A DNA stretch of 64,000 bases from Pseudomonadota bacterium (GTDB lineage: Bacteria; Pseudomonadota; Alphaproteobacteria; Rhizobiales; Xanthobacteraceae). The notes below the pieces were generated by a model. It was not told where the DNA came from. It saw nothing but the letters and a program-made list of their open reading frames with translations, and did no database searches. The position numbers and the translations under genes are program-made. The stretch is from positions 3,099 to 67,098 of the forward strand of contig JAEZMT010000066.1 in the NCBI GenBank assembly GCA_023442085.1, written 5' to 3'. Below are positions 1 to 9,103 of the stretch, piece after piece; the stretch's first letter is position 1; each line of letters begins with the position of its first letter.

Positions 1-36
1 CGGAATGATTGCCGACTGGCTCGGCTATCTGTTATC

Positions 37-46
37 TGTGATCACA
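37..46. promoter_or_regulatory. 10-bp palindrome upstream of GntR gene
   Basis: A perfect palindrome TGTGATCACA ends 17 bases before the start codon of the GntR-family gene. Regulators of this family usually bind short palindromes at their own promoters, so autoregulation is a reasonable inference. The element is short and could also be chance. Confidence 0.3.
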
Positions 47-63
47 CATAGCAGACGCGGAAC

Positions 64-819
64 ATGGAACACAAGATGCGATCCGCCACCGATGGCGATG
101 CCCCCGAGGCCCGCGGCGAGGCGCCGGCGGAAACGCTCGATGGCCGCGTCGGCCGCATCGTCCGCCAGACGCTGGCGGATCAGGTCTATGGCGATCTGAA
201 GGAGCTGCTGCTGTCCGGCCGCGCCGCCCCGGGCGAGCGCTTCACCCTGCGCGGGCTCGCCGCCGCCATCGGCACCAGCGCCATGCCGGTGCGCGAGGCG
301 GTGTCGCGCCTCGTCGCCGAGAACGCGCTGGAAGTGCTGCCCAACCGCGCCGTGCGCGTGCCGCTCATGTCCCGCGCCCGCTTCGCCGAGCTGCGCCTCA
401 TCCGCACGAGCCTCGAAGGTCTCGCCGCCGCCACCGCCGCCCGCGAGGCCACGGCGGAGGAGATCGCCGAGGTGGTCCGCCATGAGCGCGCCTTCGCCGC
501 CGAGCGCGGGAAGAAGAGACCGGACGGCGCCGCCGCCATGCGCCACAACAAGGACCTCCACTTCGCCCTCTACCGCGCCGCCCACCTGCCCACCCTCATG
601 GGCATGATCGAGGGCCTCTGGCTGCAGATCGGCCCCGTCCTCAACCTCGATTTCCGCGCCGGCCCGGAGCGGGTGCGGCAGGGGGAGGCCCACCTCCACC
701 ACGCCCGCCTCGTCGCCGCCCTCAAGGCCCGCGATCCGGAGGCGGCGCGCGACGCCCTGGTGGCGGATATCTGGAGCGCGGGCGACTTCATCCTCTCGCG
801 CGACGTGCTGCCGGACTGA
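64..819 (+). CDS. GntR family transcriptional regulator (FCD subfamily)
   Basis: A 251-aa DNA-binding regulator. Residues about 35-105 form the winged helix, including the typical stretch GTSAMPVREAVSRLVAEN. Residues about 110-245 look like the all-helical FCD ligand domain, whose Asp/His metal-type ligands fit the segments NKDLHFALYRAAH and HHARLVAALKARD. FCD regulators sense small organic acids or sugar acids. It lies 72 bp upstream of an SDR on the same strand and near an aldehyde dehydrogenase on the other strand, so it probably controls a small carbonyl or sugar-acid catabolic set. The ATG at 64 has only a weak purine-rich upstream; an ATG at 76 is possible. The effector is unknown. Confidence 0.85.
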   Translation: MEHKMRSATDGDAPEARGEAPAETLDGRVGRIVRQTLADQVYGDLKELLLSGRAAPGERFTLRGLAAAIGTSAMPVREAVSRLVAENALEVLPNRAVRVPLMSRARFAELRLIRTSLEGLAAATAAREATAEEIAEVVRHERAFAAERGKKRPDGAAAMRHNKDLHFALYRAAHLPTLMGMIEGLWLQIGPVLNLDFRAGPERVRQGEAHLHHARLVAALKARDPEAARDALVADIWSAGDFILSRDVLPD

Positions 820-891
820 CTCCAAGCTGACTGCGCCCGAACCGGCGCCTGACAGCACCGAACCCCCACAAGAAAACCTAGGGAGATCGCC

Positions 892-1668
892 ATGGACCTC
901 GGCATTGCCGACATCCGCGTCATCATCACCGCCGGCGCCGGCGGCATCGGCCTGGAGATCGCGCGCGCCTTCCTGAAGGAGGGGGCGAGGGTGGAAGTCT
1001 GCGACGTGGACGCCGCCGCGCTGGAGGCCCTGGGCGAGACCGCGCCGGGGGCCGTCGGCACCTGGTGCGACGTGTCCGACCGCACCTCCGTCGCCGCCTT
1101 CATGGAGGGTGCGCTCGGCCGGCTCGGCGGGCTCGATGTGCTTGTGAACAATGCGGGAATCGCCGGCCCCACCGGCCGGGTGGACCAGATCTCGCCGGAG
1201 GATTGGGACCGCACTCTGGCGGTGGACATCACCGGCCATTTCAACGTCACCCGCCTCGCCGTGCCGGCCCTGAAGGAGAGCGCCAACGCCTCCATCATCG
1301 GCCTCTCCTCGGCCGCCGGCCGCTTCGGCTTTCCGCTCCGCTCGCCCTATGCGGCGGCGAAGTGGGGCGTGGTGGGCTTCATCAAGTCGCTGGCCATGGA
1401 GCTGGGCGAATTCGGTATACGCGCCAATGCCATACTGCCCGGATCGGTGGACGGCCCGCGCATCCGCTCGGTGTTCGAGAACAAGGCGCGCGAACGCAAC
1501 ATGTCCATGGAGGAGGTGCAGGCGATGGCCCTCTCGGCCACCTCGCTGAAGCGCCTCATCCCGCCGCAACACCTTGCCAATGTTGCGGTTTTCCTGTCGT
1601 CCCCAATGGGCTCCACCATCTCCGGCCAGGCCATCGCGGTGGACGGCGACATGCAGATGCTGGTTTAG
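892..1668 (+). CDS. SDR family NAD(P)-dependent oxidoreductase
   Basis: A 258-aa classical short-chain dehydrogenase. The nucleotide-binding motif at residues 13-20 reads TAGAGGIG, with Ala in the usual second Gly position. NNAG is at 86-89 and the catalytic set is Ser140, Tyr153 and Lys157 (YAAAK). An acidic residue after beta-2 (CDVD, 37-40) favours NAD over NADP. The C-terminal signature SGQAIAVDGDMQM is typical. A good ribosome site (AGGGAGA) precedes the ATG. The neighbours, a GntR regulator and an aldehyde dehydrogenase, suggest oxidation of an alcohol or hydroxy acid in a degradation pathway. The substrate cannot be read from the sequence. Confidence 0.88.
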   Translation: MDLGIADIRVIITAGAGGIGLEIARAFLKEGARVEVCDVDAAALEALGETAPGAVGTWCDVSDRTSVAAFMEGALGRLGGLDVLVNNAGIAGPTGRVDQISPEDWDRTLAVDITGHFNVTRLAVPALKESANASIIGLSSAAGRFGFPLRSPYAAAKWGVVGFIKSLAMELGEFGIRANAILPGSVDGPRIRSVFENKARERNMSMEEVQAMALSATSLKRLIPPQHLANVAVFLSSPMGSTISGQAIAVDGDMQMLV

Positions 1669-1734
1669 GCGCCTGAACCGCCGCCGCCCTCCAGCCCAGC
1701 CGGAGGGCGGCGAAAGTGTTTTTCTGCCCGAGGG

Positions 1735-3177
1735 TTAGATGCCGGCCTGCGACACGAACTTCGGGTTCAGATAGGCCTCGATGGCCTCCGAGCCGCCCTC
1801 CGAGCCATAGCCGGAATCCTTGATGCCGCCGAAGGGCACCTCGGGCAGCGCAAGGCCCAGGTGGTTGATGGTCATCATGCCCGCCTGCACGCGGTGCGCG
1901 ACCTGCTGGGCGGTCTTGGCCGAGCGGGTATAGGCATAAGAGGCAAGGCCATAGGGCAGCCGGTTGGCCTCGGTGACGGCCTCCTCGAAATCCGAGAAGG
2001 GCAGCATCATGGCCAGCGGGCCGAACGGCTCCTCGTTCATCATCCGCATGTCGCGGGTGACGCCGGTGACCACGGTCGGCTCGAAGAAATAGCCTTTGTT
2101 TCCAATGCGTGCGCCGCCGGTCGCCACCTCCGCGCCCTTCTGCCGGGCGTCGGCGATGAGGGTTTCCATGGCCGGGATACGGCGCTCGTTGGCGAGAGGG
2201 CCCATGGTCGTGCCAGCCTCGAGGCCATTGCCCACCTTCACCCCCTTGGCGACGGTGACGAAGGCGTCCACGAACTCCTCGTAGACCTTCTCCTGGATGA
2301 GATAGCGGGTCGGCGACACGCACACCTGCCCGGCGTTGCGGAACTTGGCGGCGGCGATCTGCTTGGCCGCGGCGGTCACGTCGGCGTCGTCGAACACGAT
2401 CACGGGCGAGTGGCCGCCCAGTTCCATGGTGGCGCGCTTCATGTGCTCGCCGGCGAGCGCCGCCAGCTTCTTGCCCACGGGCGTGGAGCCGGTGAAGGTG
2501 ATCTTGCGGATGGTGGGATGCGGGATGAGATACTCGCTCACCTCGGCAGGCACGCCATAGACGAGGCCGATGACTCCGGCCGGAACGCCCACGTCCACGA
2601 AGGCGCGGATCAGCTCGGCGGGGGAGGCCGGCGTCTCCTCCGGCGCCTTCACGATGATGGAGCAGCCGGCCGCCAGGGCGCCGCACAGTTTGCGCACCAC
2701 CTGGTTGATGGGGAAGTTCCACGGCGTGAAGGCCGCCACAGGACCCACCGGCTCCTTGATGACGAGCTGGTAGACACCGGGCGCGCGGGCGGGAATGACC
2801 CGGCCATAGGCGCGGCGGGCCTCCTCGGCGAACCAATCGATGATGTCGGCGGCGGCCAGCGTCTCCATCCGCGCCTCGGCGAGCGGCTTGCCCTGCTCCA
2901 GCGTCATCAGGCGGGCGATGCCGTCCGCGCGCTCGCGCAGCAGGTCGGCGGCCTTGCGCATGAGCTTGGACCGATCGAAAGCGGACATCTTGCTCCAGGT
3001 GGCGAATCCGCGCTCCGTTGCTTCCAGTGCCGCGTCCAGGTCGGCGCGCGAGCAATGGGCGACCGAACCGATCTCCTCCTCCGTGGCGGGATTGATGACC
3101 GGGATGCGGCGGCCACCCTCGGCATCGCGCCAGACACCGTCGATGTGGAGCTGGACGTTCGGATAGGCATCGGACAT
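1735..3177 (-). CDS. NAD(P)-dependent aldehyde dehydrogenase, succinate-semialdehyde dehydrogenase-like
   Basis: A 480-aa enzyme of the ALDH superfamily that oxidises an aldehyde to the acid. The catalytic base is Glu252 in MELGGHS and the nucleophile is Cys286 in [14 protein letters not shown] (151-156) and FTGS (228-231) are the usual cofactor-site motifs. The length matches GabD-type succinate- or glycolaldehyde/aldose-semialdehyde dehydrogenases. The open frame extends 46 codons further upstream, but the ATG at 3177 follows a strong GGGAGGAAG ribosome site and begins the conserved N-terminus. It converges with the SDR gene, and the two may act in sequence on one substrate (inference). Confidence 0.9.
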   Translation of the reverse strand: MSDAYPNVQLHIDGVWRDAEGGRRIPVINPATEEEIGSVAHCSRADLDAALEATERGFATWSKMSAFDRSKLMRKAADLLRERADGIARLMTLEQGKPLAEARMETLAAADIIDWFAEEARRAYGRVIPARAPGVYQLVIKEPVGPVAAFTPWNFPINQVVRKLCGALAAGCSIIVKAPEETPASPAELIRAFVDVGVPAGVIGLVYGVPAEVSEYLIPHPTIRKITFTGSTPVGKKLAALAGEHMKRATMELGGHSPVIVFDDADVTAAAKQIAAAKFRNAGQVCVSPTRYLIQEKVYEEFVDAFVTVAKGVKVGNGLEAGTTMGPLANERRIPAMETLIADARQKGAEVATGGARIGNKGYFFEPTVVTGVTRDMRMMNEEPFGPLAMMLPFSDFEEAVTEANRLPYGLASYAYTRSAKTAQQVAHRVQAGMMTINHLGLALPEVPFGGIKDSGYGSEGGSEAIEAYLNPKFVSQAGI

Positions 3178-3470
3178 TGGGCTTCCTCCCTGGGCGCCGC
3201 GCGGCAGAGTGCACTGGCGCCAATCGAATCGCATCTTCGTATCGGTCTTTGCGCCCCAACGTTCCGGTGGCCTCCCCATCCGGTAATCCGGCTGGAGCGT
3301 TGCGGGACTGAACATCGGAATAGGCGTGGCGGACAGACGCCGGGGCGGGCCGGCATCCTATTCGGCTACGGCGCCATTGAGAACCTGCGGACGGCGCGGG
3401 GAAACCGCGGTGAGGTCCGCAGCGTTGGCATGGCTGCGCGCCGGCATGCCGGGCGAGACCGGAGGGAAAG

Positions 3471-3764
3471 ATGAACACCGCGAACCTGCAATTGGAAGGC
3501 GTGCTCCTCGCCTTGTCCCGCCTGCTGGAGACCATGCGCGAGAAGGGCCTCCTCACCTCCGGGGAGATCGAGGCGGCACTCGCCGAGGCGGAAGACGCCG
3601 CCCGCCGCGATGCCGCCTCCCGCACCATCAGTCCGGCACAGGCGGAGGGCGTGCTCTTTCCCATCCGCTTCCTGCGCGCCGCCACCAACCGGCAGGACGG
3701 CCCGCCCCCGACCTTCACCGACATCACCACCACCATCGGCGAAAGCAAGGACAGGCATGGCTGA
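3471..3764 (+). CDS. hypothetical protein, 97 aa
   Basis: A small soluble, predicted helical, acidic protein with no recognised family. It has an amphipathic N-terminal half (residues 1-45, rich in Leu, Glu and Ala) and a Pro/Thr-rich tail. A good ribosome site (GGAGGGAAAG) precedes the ATG. It lies 136 bp upstream of the HlyD-FUSC efflux pair. Many such efflux operons start with a small DUF1656 membrane protein, but this protein has no membrane segment, so it is not that component. No function is assigned. Confidence 0.6.
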   Translation: MNTANLQLEGVLLALSRLLETMREKGLLTSGEIEAALAEAEDAARRDAASRTISPAQAEGVLFPIRFLRAATNRQDGPPPTFTDITTTIGESKDRHG

Positions 3765-3900
3765 GCCAGCTTGAGTGCCCGCAATCGGGCTCTGGCGCAT
3801 ACCGCTTCGGAAAGGCTATCAAGCGCGACACAGGCCGGTGCCGCGATAGGGCCGGCGTGCCGTCCTCCGCGCCCCGCGGGGGTCATGTGGGGAGGCGCCG

Positions 3901-4881
3901 TTGCTGTCCTTCGTCGAACGCCATGTGATCGCCTCGATCCTCGGCGCCGTGCTGTTGGCGTTCCTCGTTTACGAAACCTCGGTGCGGTTCTTCGCCTATA
4001 CGGGCGATGCCTATGTGGCGACGGATGTGATCTTCGTCGCGCCCGAAGTGTCGGGCCCCCTCGCCAAGGTGGCGGTGGGCGACGACGCGCAGGTCACGGC
4101 CGGGGCGATGCTCGCCGAGATCGAGCGGGAGCCGTTTGCGCTGGCGGTGAGCGCCGCGGAGGCGCAGGTGGCGCTGGCGGCCGAGCGCATCCGGCTTGCC
4201 GAGGCGGCGATCGAGGAGAGCACCGCCATGGTCTCCGCCGCCCGCGCCTCCCTCGACAACGCCCGGCGCCAGCAGACCCGCTCCGAATCCCTCTCCCAGA
4301 CTGGCGACATCTCTGCCGAGGCGCTGGATGTGGTGCGGCGGGACGCGGTGGTGGCCGCCGCCGACCTTCAGAAGGCGGAAAGCCTCGCCGCCGTGGCGCA
4401 GACCCTCGTCACCGTGCGGCGGGCCGAGCAGGCGACCGCCGCCCAAGCCCTTGCCAAGGCCAGCTACGAACTTTCCCGCACCCGCATCGTCAGCCCGGTC
4501 AAGGGGCGCGTCGCGCCGCTCACGGTGCGCACCGGCGATTACGCGACTGCCGGCAAGCCCATCGCCGCCGTGGTGTCCGACCTCAACTGGCACATCGTCG
4601 CGGCGGTGGACGAACGCCATCTGGCGCGTCTGAAGCCCGGCCAGAGCGTGCTGTTCAGCATCGGCTCCGATCCCTGGCGTCCCCACTGGGGCACGGTGCG
4701 CTCCATCTCGCCGGGCATCTCCCGCACCGCCGGCGAGGATGGCGCCCTGCCCTATGTGCCCCTGAGCACCGACTGGATCCGCCTGCCCCGCCGCTTCCCC
4801 GTGCTCATCGACATGGGCGACCTGCCGACGCGCGTGCCGCTCTACCGCGGCGCCGACGCTCGCGTGCTGGTCTGGTTCTGA
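3901..4881 (+). CDS. HlyD family secretion/periplasmic adaptor protein
   Basis: A 326-aa membrane-fusion protein. It has a single N-terminal membrane anchor (residues 8-28), a biotinyl-lipoyl-like half motif around residues 48-85, a long alpha-helical hairpin rich in Ala, Glu and Arg (about 85-185), and the second lipoyl half and beta-barrel around SPVKGRVAPLTVRTGDYA. It would bridge an inner-membrane pump to an outer-membrane channel. The start is TTG, chosen because GGGGAGGCG sits just upstream. It is followed 4 bp later by a FUSC-family membrane protein, as in AaeAB-type aromatic-acid efflux systems. No outer-membrane partner is nearby. Confidence 0.85.
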   Translation: MLSFVERHVIASILGAVLLAFLVYETSVRFFAYTGDAYVATDVIFVAPEVSGPLAKVAVGDDAQVTAGAMLAEIEREPFALAVSAAEAQVALAAERIRLAEAAIEESTAMVSAARASLDNARRQQTRSESLSQTGDISAEALDVVRRDAVVAAADLQKAESLAAVAQTLVTVRRAEQATAAQALAKASYELSRTRIVSPVKGRVAPLTVRTGDYATAGKPIAAVVSDLNWHIVAAVDERHLARLKPGQSVLFSIGSDPWRPHWGTVRSISPGISRTAGEDGALPYVPLSTDWIRLPRRFPVLIDMGDLPTRVPLYRGADARVLVWF

Positions 4882-4885
4882 GGCG

Positions 4886-5923
4886 ATGGCCGCGGCAGGC
4901 TGGAGCGCGCGGCAGGGCCTCATCACCGCCGCGAGCGTGGTGCTCGCGCTGCTGATGGCGGCGGCGCTTGGGCTGCAGGGCCTGTGGTGGGCCGCGATCT
5001 CGGCCTGGGTCGTATCCAATCCCGACTTCACGGCGCTCTGGCGCAAGGCCGGCATGCGCCTCGCCGGCACGGCGGTGGGGCTGTCCGCCGGCTATGTCCT
5101 TGCGGTGGCGCTGGAGGGGATTCCGCTGTTCCAGGCGCTGGCCCTGTTCATCATCTGCGGAGTCGGCTCCTATTTGCGGTTCGTGAGCCGCTATGGCTAC
5201 GCGTGGTTCTATGGCACCATCACGCTCATGCTGATGCTGGCGGTGAGCATCGTCGAGACCGGTGCGCTCTTTTCCTTCGCGCAGAACCGTTTCCTGGAGA
5301 TCGCCTGCGGCGTGGTGGCAAGCGCCGTCATTCACGCCGCCGCCCGCCCCCGGCCCGACCGGGCCGCGACCGCGTCGCCCGCCCCCGGTGTTCCGTCAGC
5401 GCCCGCGCAGCCGGCTGATCTTGACCTCGTGCATATCGGGCTGGTGGCGGGCACATCGGCAGTGGCGATGGTGGCGCTGTGGTCGTGGTTCGACCTGCCA
5501 TCGCTGCCGCAGGCCATCGGCTCTTCGCTGGCGGTGCTGGACAAGGACTTCGGCGCCATGCGGGTGCGCGGACGCCAGCGCGTGCTCGGCTGCATCATGG
5601 GTGCGCTTGCCGGGCTGGCCGCGCTGCTGCTCCAGCTCGACAATCTGGTCGTCTATCTGACCGTGCTGGCGGGCGGCATCTTCTATTTCTCCCGCCTGCA
5701 CAATGGCGGCGGGCCGCAGAGCTATATCGGCACCCAGGGCGGGGTCGCCTTCATCACCGCGCTCATCACGGACGGCGGGCCGCCGGATGCGCTGATGCCG
5801 GTGCTTGAACGTCTCGCGGGGATCTTCATCGGCGTCGCGCTGATGCTGGCCGCCTCGGTCGTGCTGTCCGCGCTGAAGCGCAGGCAAATCGCCCGAGAGA
5901 CCGCGACCGGGCCGACCGGCTAG
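4886..5923 (+). CDS. FUSC family inner-membrane transport protein (AaeB-like)
   Basis: A 345-aa hydrophobic protein with two blocks of about four to five membrane segments (residues 10-150 and 190-330) separated by a Pro/Ala-rich linker near residue 160. This is the half-repeat layout of fusaric-acid-resistance/aromatic-acid exporter proteins. It is much shorter than full AaeB (about 650 aa) because the large cytosolic domain is absent, so it fits the compact FUSC_2/DUF2955 type. It is co-transcribed with the HlyD adaptor, only 4 bases apart. Inferred role: export of organic acids or toxic amphiphiles. Substrate unknown. Confidence 0.75.
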   Translation: MAAAGWSARQGLITAASVVLALLMAAALGLQGLWWAAISAWVVSNPDFTALWRKAGMRLAGTAVGLSAGYVLAVALEGIPLFQALALFIICGVGSYLRFVSRYGYAWFYGTITLMLMLAVSIVETGALFSFAQNRFLEIACGVVASAVIHAAARPRPDRAATASPAPGVPSAPAQPADLDLVHIGLVAGTSAVAMVALWSWFDLPSLPQAIGSSLAVLDKDFGAMRVRGRQRVLGCIMGALAGLAALLLQLDNLVVYLTVLAGGIFYFSRLHNGGGPQSYIGTQGGVAFITALITDGGPPDALMPVLERLAGIFIGVALMLAASVVLSALKRRQIARETATGPTG

Positions 5924-6027
5924 AGCACGTACCGATCTGATTGATGCGGTCGGATCGGACGAGGCGTCCCCTTCCGAGAGTTCGAGGGCGCTTGACCGAC
6001 CGGGTTGTTTCACCTGATCGGATCAGG
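5921..6027. repeat. degenerate intergenic inverted-repeat element
   Basis: Between the convergent FUSC and FkbM genes lie TAGAGCACGTACCGATCTG, a stem CCGATC/GATCGG (5932-5937 with 5953-5958) and a perfect palindrome CCTGATCgGATCAGG at 6013-6027. The first part resembles, from memory, the TAGAGC...CCGATC palindromic repeats scattered in Hyphomicrobiales genomes, but it is imperfect. It may act as a weak bidirectional terminator. Confidence 0.4.
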
Positions 6028-6044
6028 ACCAGCGCCCCTCTCGA

Positions 6045-6740
6045 TCAGGCCAGGGCGCGTCGCAACAGCCGCCGCGCGAGACGGGCCGGCCCGTAGTGCC
6101 ATGCCAGGGCCATCCGGTCCGCGAACGGCATGCCGCTGTCGGCACGGGGCACGAACCAGGCATTGTGACCGGTGCGCCGCACCAGCACATAACCCTGCGC
6201 CCGGAGCAGGCGGCGGCTGCGGCCGAACTGCATCCGGTCGTCAACCAGGACAAGTCGCGGCCGGAACCGCGAGGCCGTGAAGCCGGAGAGCACATCCGCC
6301 TCCGTGCCGCCCACGTCGATGGAGAGGAAATCGAAGCCGGTCATGCCCGCATCCGTCAGGATGTCGTCGAGCCGTCGGGCCTCGACCTGCATCACGCCGC
6401 TCGGCTGCTCGCCCGGAAACAGGTGCGAGCGTGCCTCCCAACCCAAGAGCCAGAGCTGGAGCGTGGCCGAGGCTCCCGGACCGGCGCAGGCGACCGGGAC
6501 GACCTCGGCCTTCCGCGTCGTCCTGAGGGCTCTGACAAGCTCCACGGAGGGCTCGATGAGCAGACCGCGCCAGCCATTCAATTCCAGATGGTAGGTCTGG
6601 CTGCCGCGAATGGGGTCACCCGCGCCGACCTCGACAAACGTTCCGATGGCATTTCCGAGCCAGGCCGCAACGAGACCTCGCTCGTGATGAGAAGGGTTGA
6701 TGACACGACCGCCATCACTAGCAATCACGGCTGCACGCAT
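6045..6740 (-). CDS. FkbM family SAM-dependent methyltransferase
   Basis: A 231-aa class I methyltransferase of the FkbM type, which usually O-methylates sugars or polyketides. The SAM-binding loop is FVEVGAGDP (residues 36-44), the strand-2 acid is in GLLIEPS, and the family motif FLSIDVGGTEADVLSGF is present, with VGGTE where most members read VEGAE. The gene stands alone in an AT-rich patch whose upstream flank (6780-6925) is strikingly AT-rich for this genome, suggesting acquired DNA. Two more FkbM proteins occur in the exopolysaccharide locus near 41-42 kb. The substrate is unknown. Confidence 0.8.
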   Translation of the reverse strand: MRAAVIASDGGRVINPSHHERGLVAAWLGNAIGTFVEVGAGDPIRGSQTYHLELNGWRGLLIEPSVELVRALRTTRKAEVVPVACAGPGASATLQLWLLGWEARSHLFPGEQPSGVMQVEARRLDDILTDAGMTGFDFLSIDVGGTEADVLSGFTASRFRPRLVLVDDRMQFGRSRRLLRAQGYVLVRRTGHNAWFVPRADSGMPFADRMALAWHYGPARLARRLLRRALA

Positions 6741-6759
6741 GGCACTCCACCCGCTTAAC

Positions 6760-6924
6760 TGAGCGGAAAGTGCCTCGATACCTAAATATTCACAATGATA
6801 ATCGAATCCATGTCTCTGCCAGAATATCCAAAACTGGAGCTAAATTTTTAGGCGCAGTGATTATTTTATTTTCAATAACCGAGTAATTTCACGAAATAAT
6901 AGAGATTTACATTGAAATTTTACT
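6760..6924. other. AT-rich intergenic patch
   Basis: A stretch of about 165 bp with long A/T runs, for example ATTATTTTATTTTCAATAAC, between the FkbM start and the 3' end of the response regulator. Its composition contrasts sharply with the surrounding GC-rich DNA. It probably contains the FkbM promoter and suggests horizontally acquired DNA. No gene is visible. Confidence 0.6.
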
Positions 6925-7677
6925 TCATACGATCGCCCGAAGTGTCTCGGCGAAGCGCCGTCCCGCCTGCCGGACGGACGCGCCGCCCTTGTGGGTGAGC
7001 TGGAGCCAGACCCTTCGCCGGTCTTCGGGATCGGGGCGCCGTTCCACCAGTCCTTCCTGCTCAAGCGCCTCGAGGCGACGCAACGCGGTGGTGGTCGAGG
7101 TTCCGGCACTGGCACACAGGGCAGAGACGGAAACCTGCCGGCCGGCAGCCTGCGCCATGGCGAGATCGAGCAGCATTTCCCAGGCGGCATCCCCGCCGGC
7201 GACGCTGGGAAGCACGCGCTTGCGATCCATGCGCAGGCGATCCAGCAGACGCAGCAGCGCCAACGGATCGTCGAGCAGGGTCGCCGCCCGCCACTTCTGC
7301 AGGGACAGATCGAGCGCCCGCCGGATGGCTGCCGCGAGATTGGCGATTTCCAGAGGCTTCTGGAGAAAGTCCACCGCCCCCATGCGCAGGGCGGCAATGC
7401 AACTCTCCAGCGATCCCTGCCCCGTGAGGACGATGGGCAGGATCTGCGGCGCCTGACGCAGTTCGCCCACGCGGCGGATCAGTTCCAGCCCGTCGAGACC
7501 GGGCATGGAGAGGTCTGTGACCAGGACGCGGATGGCAAGATTCTGCTCGATGATGTCGAGCGCGGTCAGCGGAGACGATGCGCAGACCACCGGGAGGTTC
7601 TCGAGGGCAAGTCCTTCCCGCACCTCGCCAAGGAAATCCTTGTCGTCATCGACGATAATGACCGCAACGTCCAGCAT
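6925..7677 (-). CDS. orphan response regulator: REC domain fused to MarR-like winged helix
   Basis: A 250-aa regulator. Residues 1-120 are a receiver domain with acidic pocket VDDDKDF, phospho-acceptor Asp in VLVTDLSMPGLDG, switch Thr in IVLTGQG and conserved Lys in FLQKPLE. Residues about 155-250 form a winged helix resembling MarR proteins: VSALCASAGTSTTTALRRLE as recognition region and wing DPEDRRRVWLQLT. No histidine kinase is adjacent, so it is an orphan. The start at 7677 places the receiver at the N-terminus as usual. A GTG at 7740 would add 21 residues. It lies in the same unusual-composition region as the FkbM gene. Confidence 0.8.
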   Translation of the reverse strand: MLDVAVIIVDDDKDFLGEVREGLALENLPVVCASSPLTALDIIEQNLAIRVLVTDLSMPGLDGLELIRRVGELRQAPQILPIVLTGQGSLESCIAALRMGAVDFLQKPLEIANLAAAIRRALDLSLQKWRAATLLDDPLALLRLLDRLRMDRKRVLPSVAGGDAAWEMLLDLAMAQAAGRQVSVSALCASAGTSTTTALRRLEALEQEGLVERRPDPEDRRRVWLQLTHKGGASVRQAGRRFAETLRAIV

Positions 7678-8040
7678 ACCCGAGTGCCATCCCGCCGCCG
7701 CGGCTGACGCTCCTAACGCCAGGAAACAATCAGCAGGCACGGCGGGCCTCTGTCGAAGCCGATCAAGGTTAAGCTAGGCAGGTATCATGCTAGGCGTGAC
7801 CGATCCAGATCAGATCGATCCAAACCTCCCCGTTTTGGACCGATTTTTCGACACAGAGCAATTACTTAGAGTTGATTGATTGCCGCATACGTCAATTCAG
7901 GCGAGGCAGGCCGAAGCAGCCCGTAAAATGACAGAGGGGCCCGGCCGGGATTCTCGGCACGTCCACGACCCATCACCCAAGGGAATGTACAGGGCTCCAC
8001 CGCCCGCCCGGGTGCGAGACGCATGCGAGTCGGGCCAGAC
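7678..8040. other. 363-bp intergenic region, no gene seen
   Basis: The region between the regulator start and the rpoH stop. It contains the regulator's promoter region, with GATC-rich direct repeats around 7798-7825 (CGATCCAGATCAGATCGATCC) and a moderately AT-rich part (7840-7880). No coding frame with a ribosome site and no clear terminator for rpoH was found. Confidence 0.5.
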
Positions 8041-8943
8041 TCAGGCGGAGATCGCCTCCGCCTCATGGGCTTCGATCTTGCGCACCCGGTCCACCACCGC
8101 CTTCTGCACCTTCTCGAAGGCACGCACCTCGATCTGACGCACGCGCTCGCGCGACACACCGAACTCGGAGGCGAGGTCTTCCAGCGTCATCGGGTCGTCG
8201 GAGAGCCGCCGCGCCTCGAAGATGCGCCGTTCGCGATCGTTGAGCACGGAAAGGGCACCGGACAGGGCTGTCCGGCGATTGTCCAGTTCCTCGCTTTCGG
8301 CGAGTTGCTCCTCCTGGTCGAGGCGCTCGTCCACCAGCCAATCCTGCCACTCGCCGCCTTCCGAATCCTCGCGGATGGGTGCGTTGAGGGAGGCGTCGCC
8401 GGAGAGGCGGCGGTTCATGTCCACCACGTCCTGCTCGGTGACGCCCAGCTTGGTGGCAATCTGCTTCACCTGATCGGGACGAAGGTCGCCCTCCTCCAAA
8501 GCGGAGATCTGGCTCTTGGCCTTGCGCAGGTTGAAGAACAGCTTCTTCTGCGCCGCCGTGGTGCCCATCTTCACGAGGCTCCACGAACGCAGGATGTATT
8601 CCTGGATGGAGGCGCGGATCCACCACATGGCATAGGTCGCGAGGCGGAAGCCCTTCTCGGGCTCGAACCTTTTCACCGCCTGCATGAGGCCGACATTGCC
8701 CTCGGAGATCACCTCGGAGATGGGCAACCCATAGCCGCGGTATCCCATGGCGATCTTGGCCACGAGGCGCAGGTGGCTCGTCACCAGCTTGTGAGCGGCG
8801 TCGCGGTCCCCATGCTCGCGCCAGCTTTTCGCGAGCATATATTCCTCCTGCGGCTCCAGCATGGGGAACCGCCGGATTTCCTCCAGGTACCGCGAAAGCC
8901 CGCCCTCTGCGGAGGGAATGGGCATGGACTTCTGCTGGGCCAT
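8041..8943 (-). CDS. rpoH: RNA polymerase sigma-32 (heat-shock) factor RpoH
   Basis: A 300-aa sigma factor directing transcription of heat-shock genes. Region 2 contains SEGNVGLMQAVKRFEPEKGF and YAMWWIRASIQEYILRSW. The diagnostic RpoH box reads QKKLFFNLRKAK. Region 4 ends with FGVSRERVRQIEVRAFEKVQ. The ATG at 8943 is preceded by AGGAGGCCTC, a strong ribosome site; the frame stays open 25 codons further upstream but that part looks non-coding. The upstream neighbour on the same strand is an RluD-type synthase, an order found in several alphaproteobacteria. Alphaproteobacteria often carry more than one rpoH, so this could be rpoH1 or rpoH2. Confidence 0.95.
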   Translation of the reverse strand: MAQQKSMPIPSAEGGLSRYLEEIRRFPMLEPQEEYMLAKSWREHGDRDAAHKLVTSHLRLVAKIAMGYRGYGLPISEVISEGNVGLMQAVKRFEPEKGFRLATYAMWWIRASIQEYILRSWSLVKMGTTAAQKKLFFNLRKAKSQISALEEGDLRPDQVKQIATKLGVTEQDVVDMNRRLSGDASLNAPIREDSEGGEWQDWLVDERLDQEEQLAESEELDNRRTALSGALSVLNDRERRIFEARRLSDDPMTLEDLASEFGVSRERVRQIEVRAFEKVQKAVVDRVRKIEAHEAEAISA

Positions 8944-9103
8944 CACGAGGCCTCCTTCTCCCGCGGCCCCCGTCCGGGCAGCCGCCTGTGCGGCCGCATG
9001 ACGCCGACCGCGACGCATGATGATATAGATACGAATGGGGCGCGGATAGGTTTCATCCTCTCACGTCGCTGCGAGAGCGGATTGCGTTTCTGCACGCTCG
9101 CGA

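Noticed and set aside
25..1572. Long minus-strand open frame over the GntR and SDR genes
   Set aside because: His/Gly/Ala-rich antisense frame typical of GC-rich DNA; the plus-strand frames carry recognisable domains and ribosome sites.
1861..3474. 537-codon plus-strand frame opposite the aldehyde dehydrogenase
   Set aside because: Antisense shadow with no domain; the minus strand encodes an intact ALDH with both catalytic residues.
3771..4955. 394-codon frame overlapping the HlyD gene
   Set aside because: Arg/Gly/Ala-rich shadow in another frame; the HlyD frame has the membrane anchor and lipoyl motifs.
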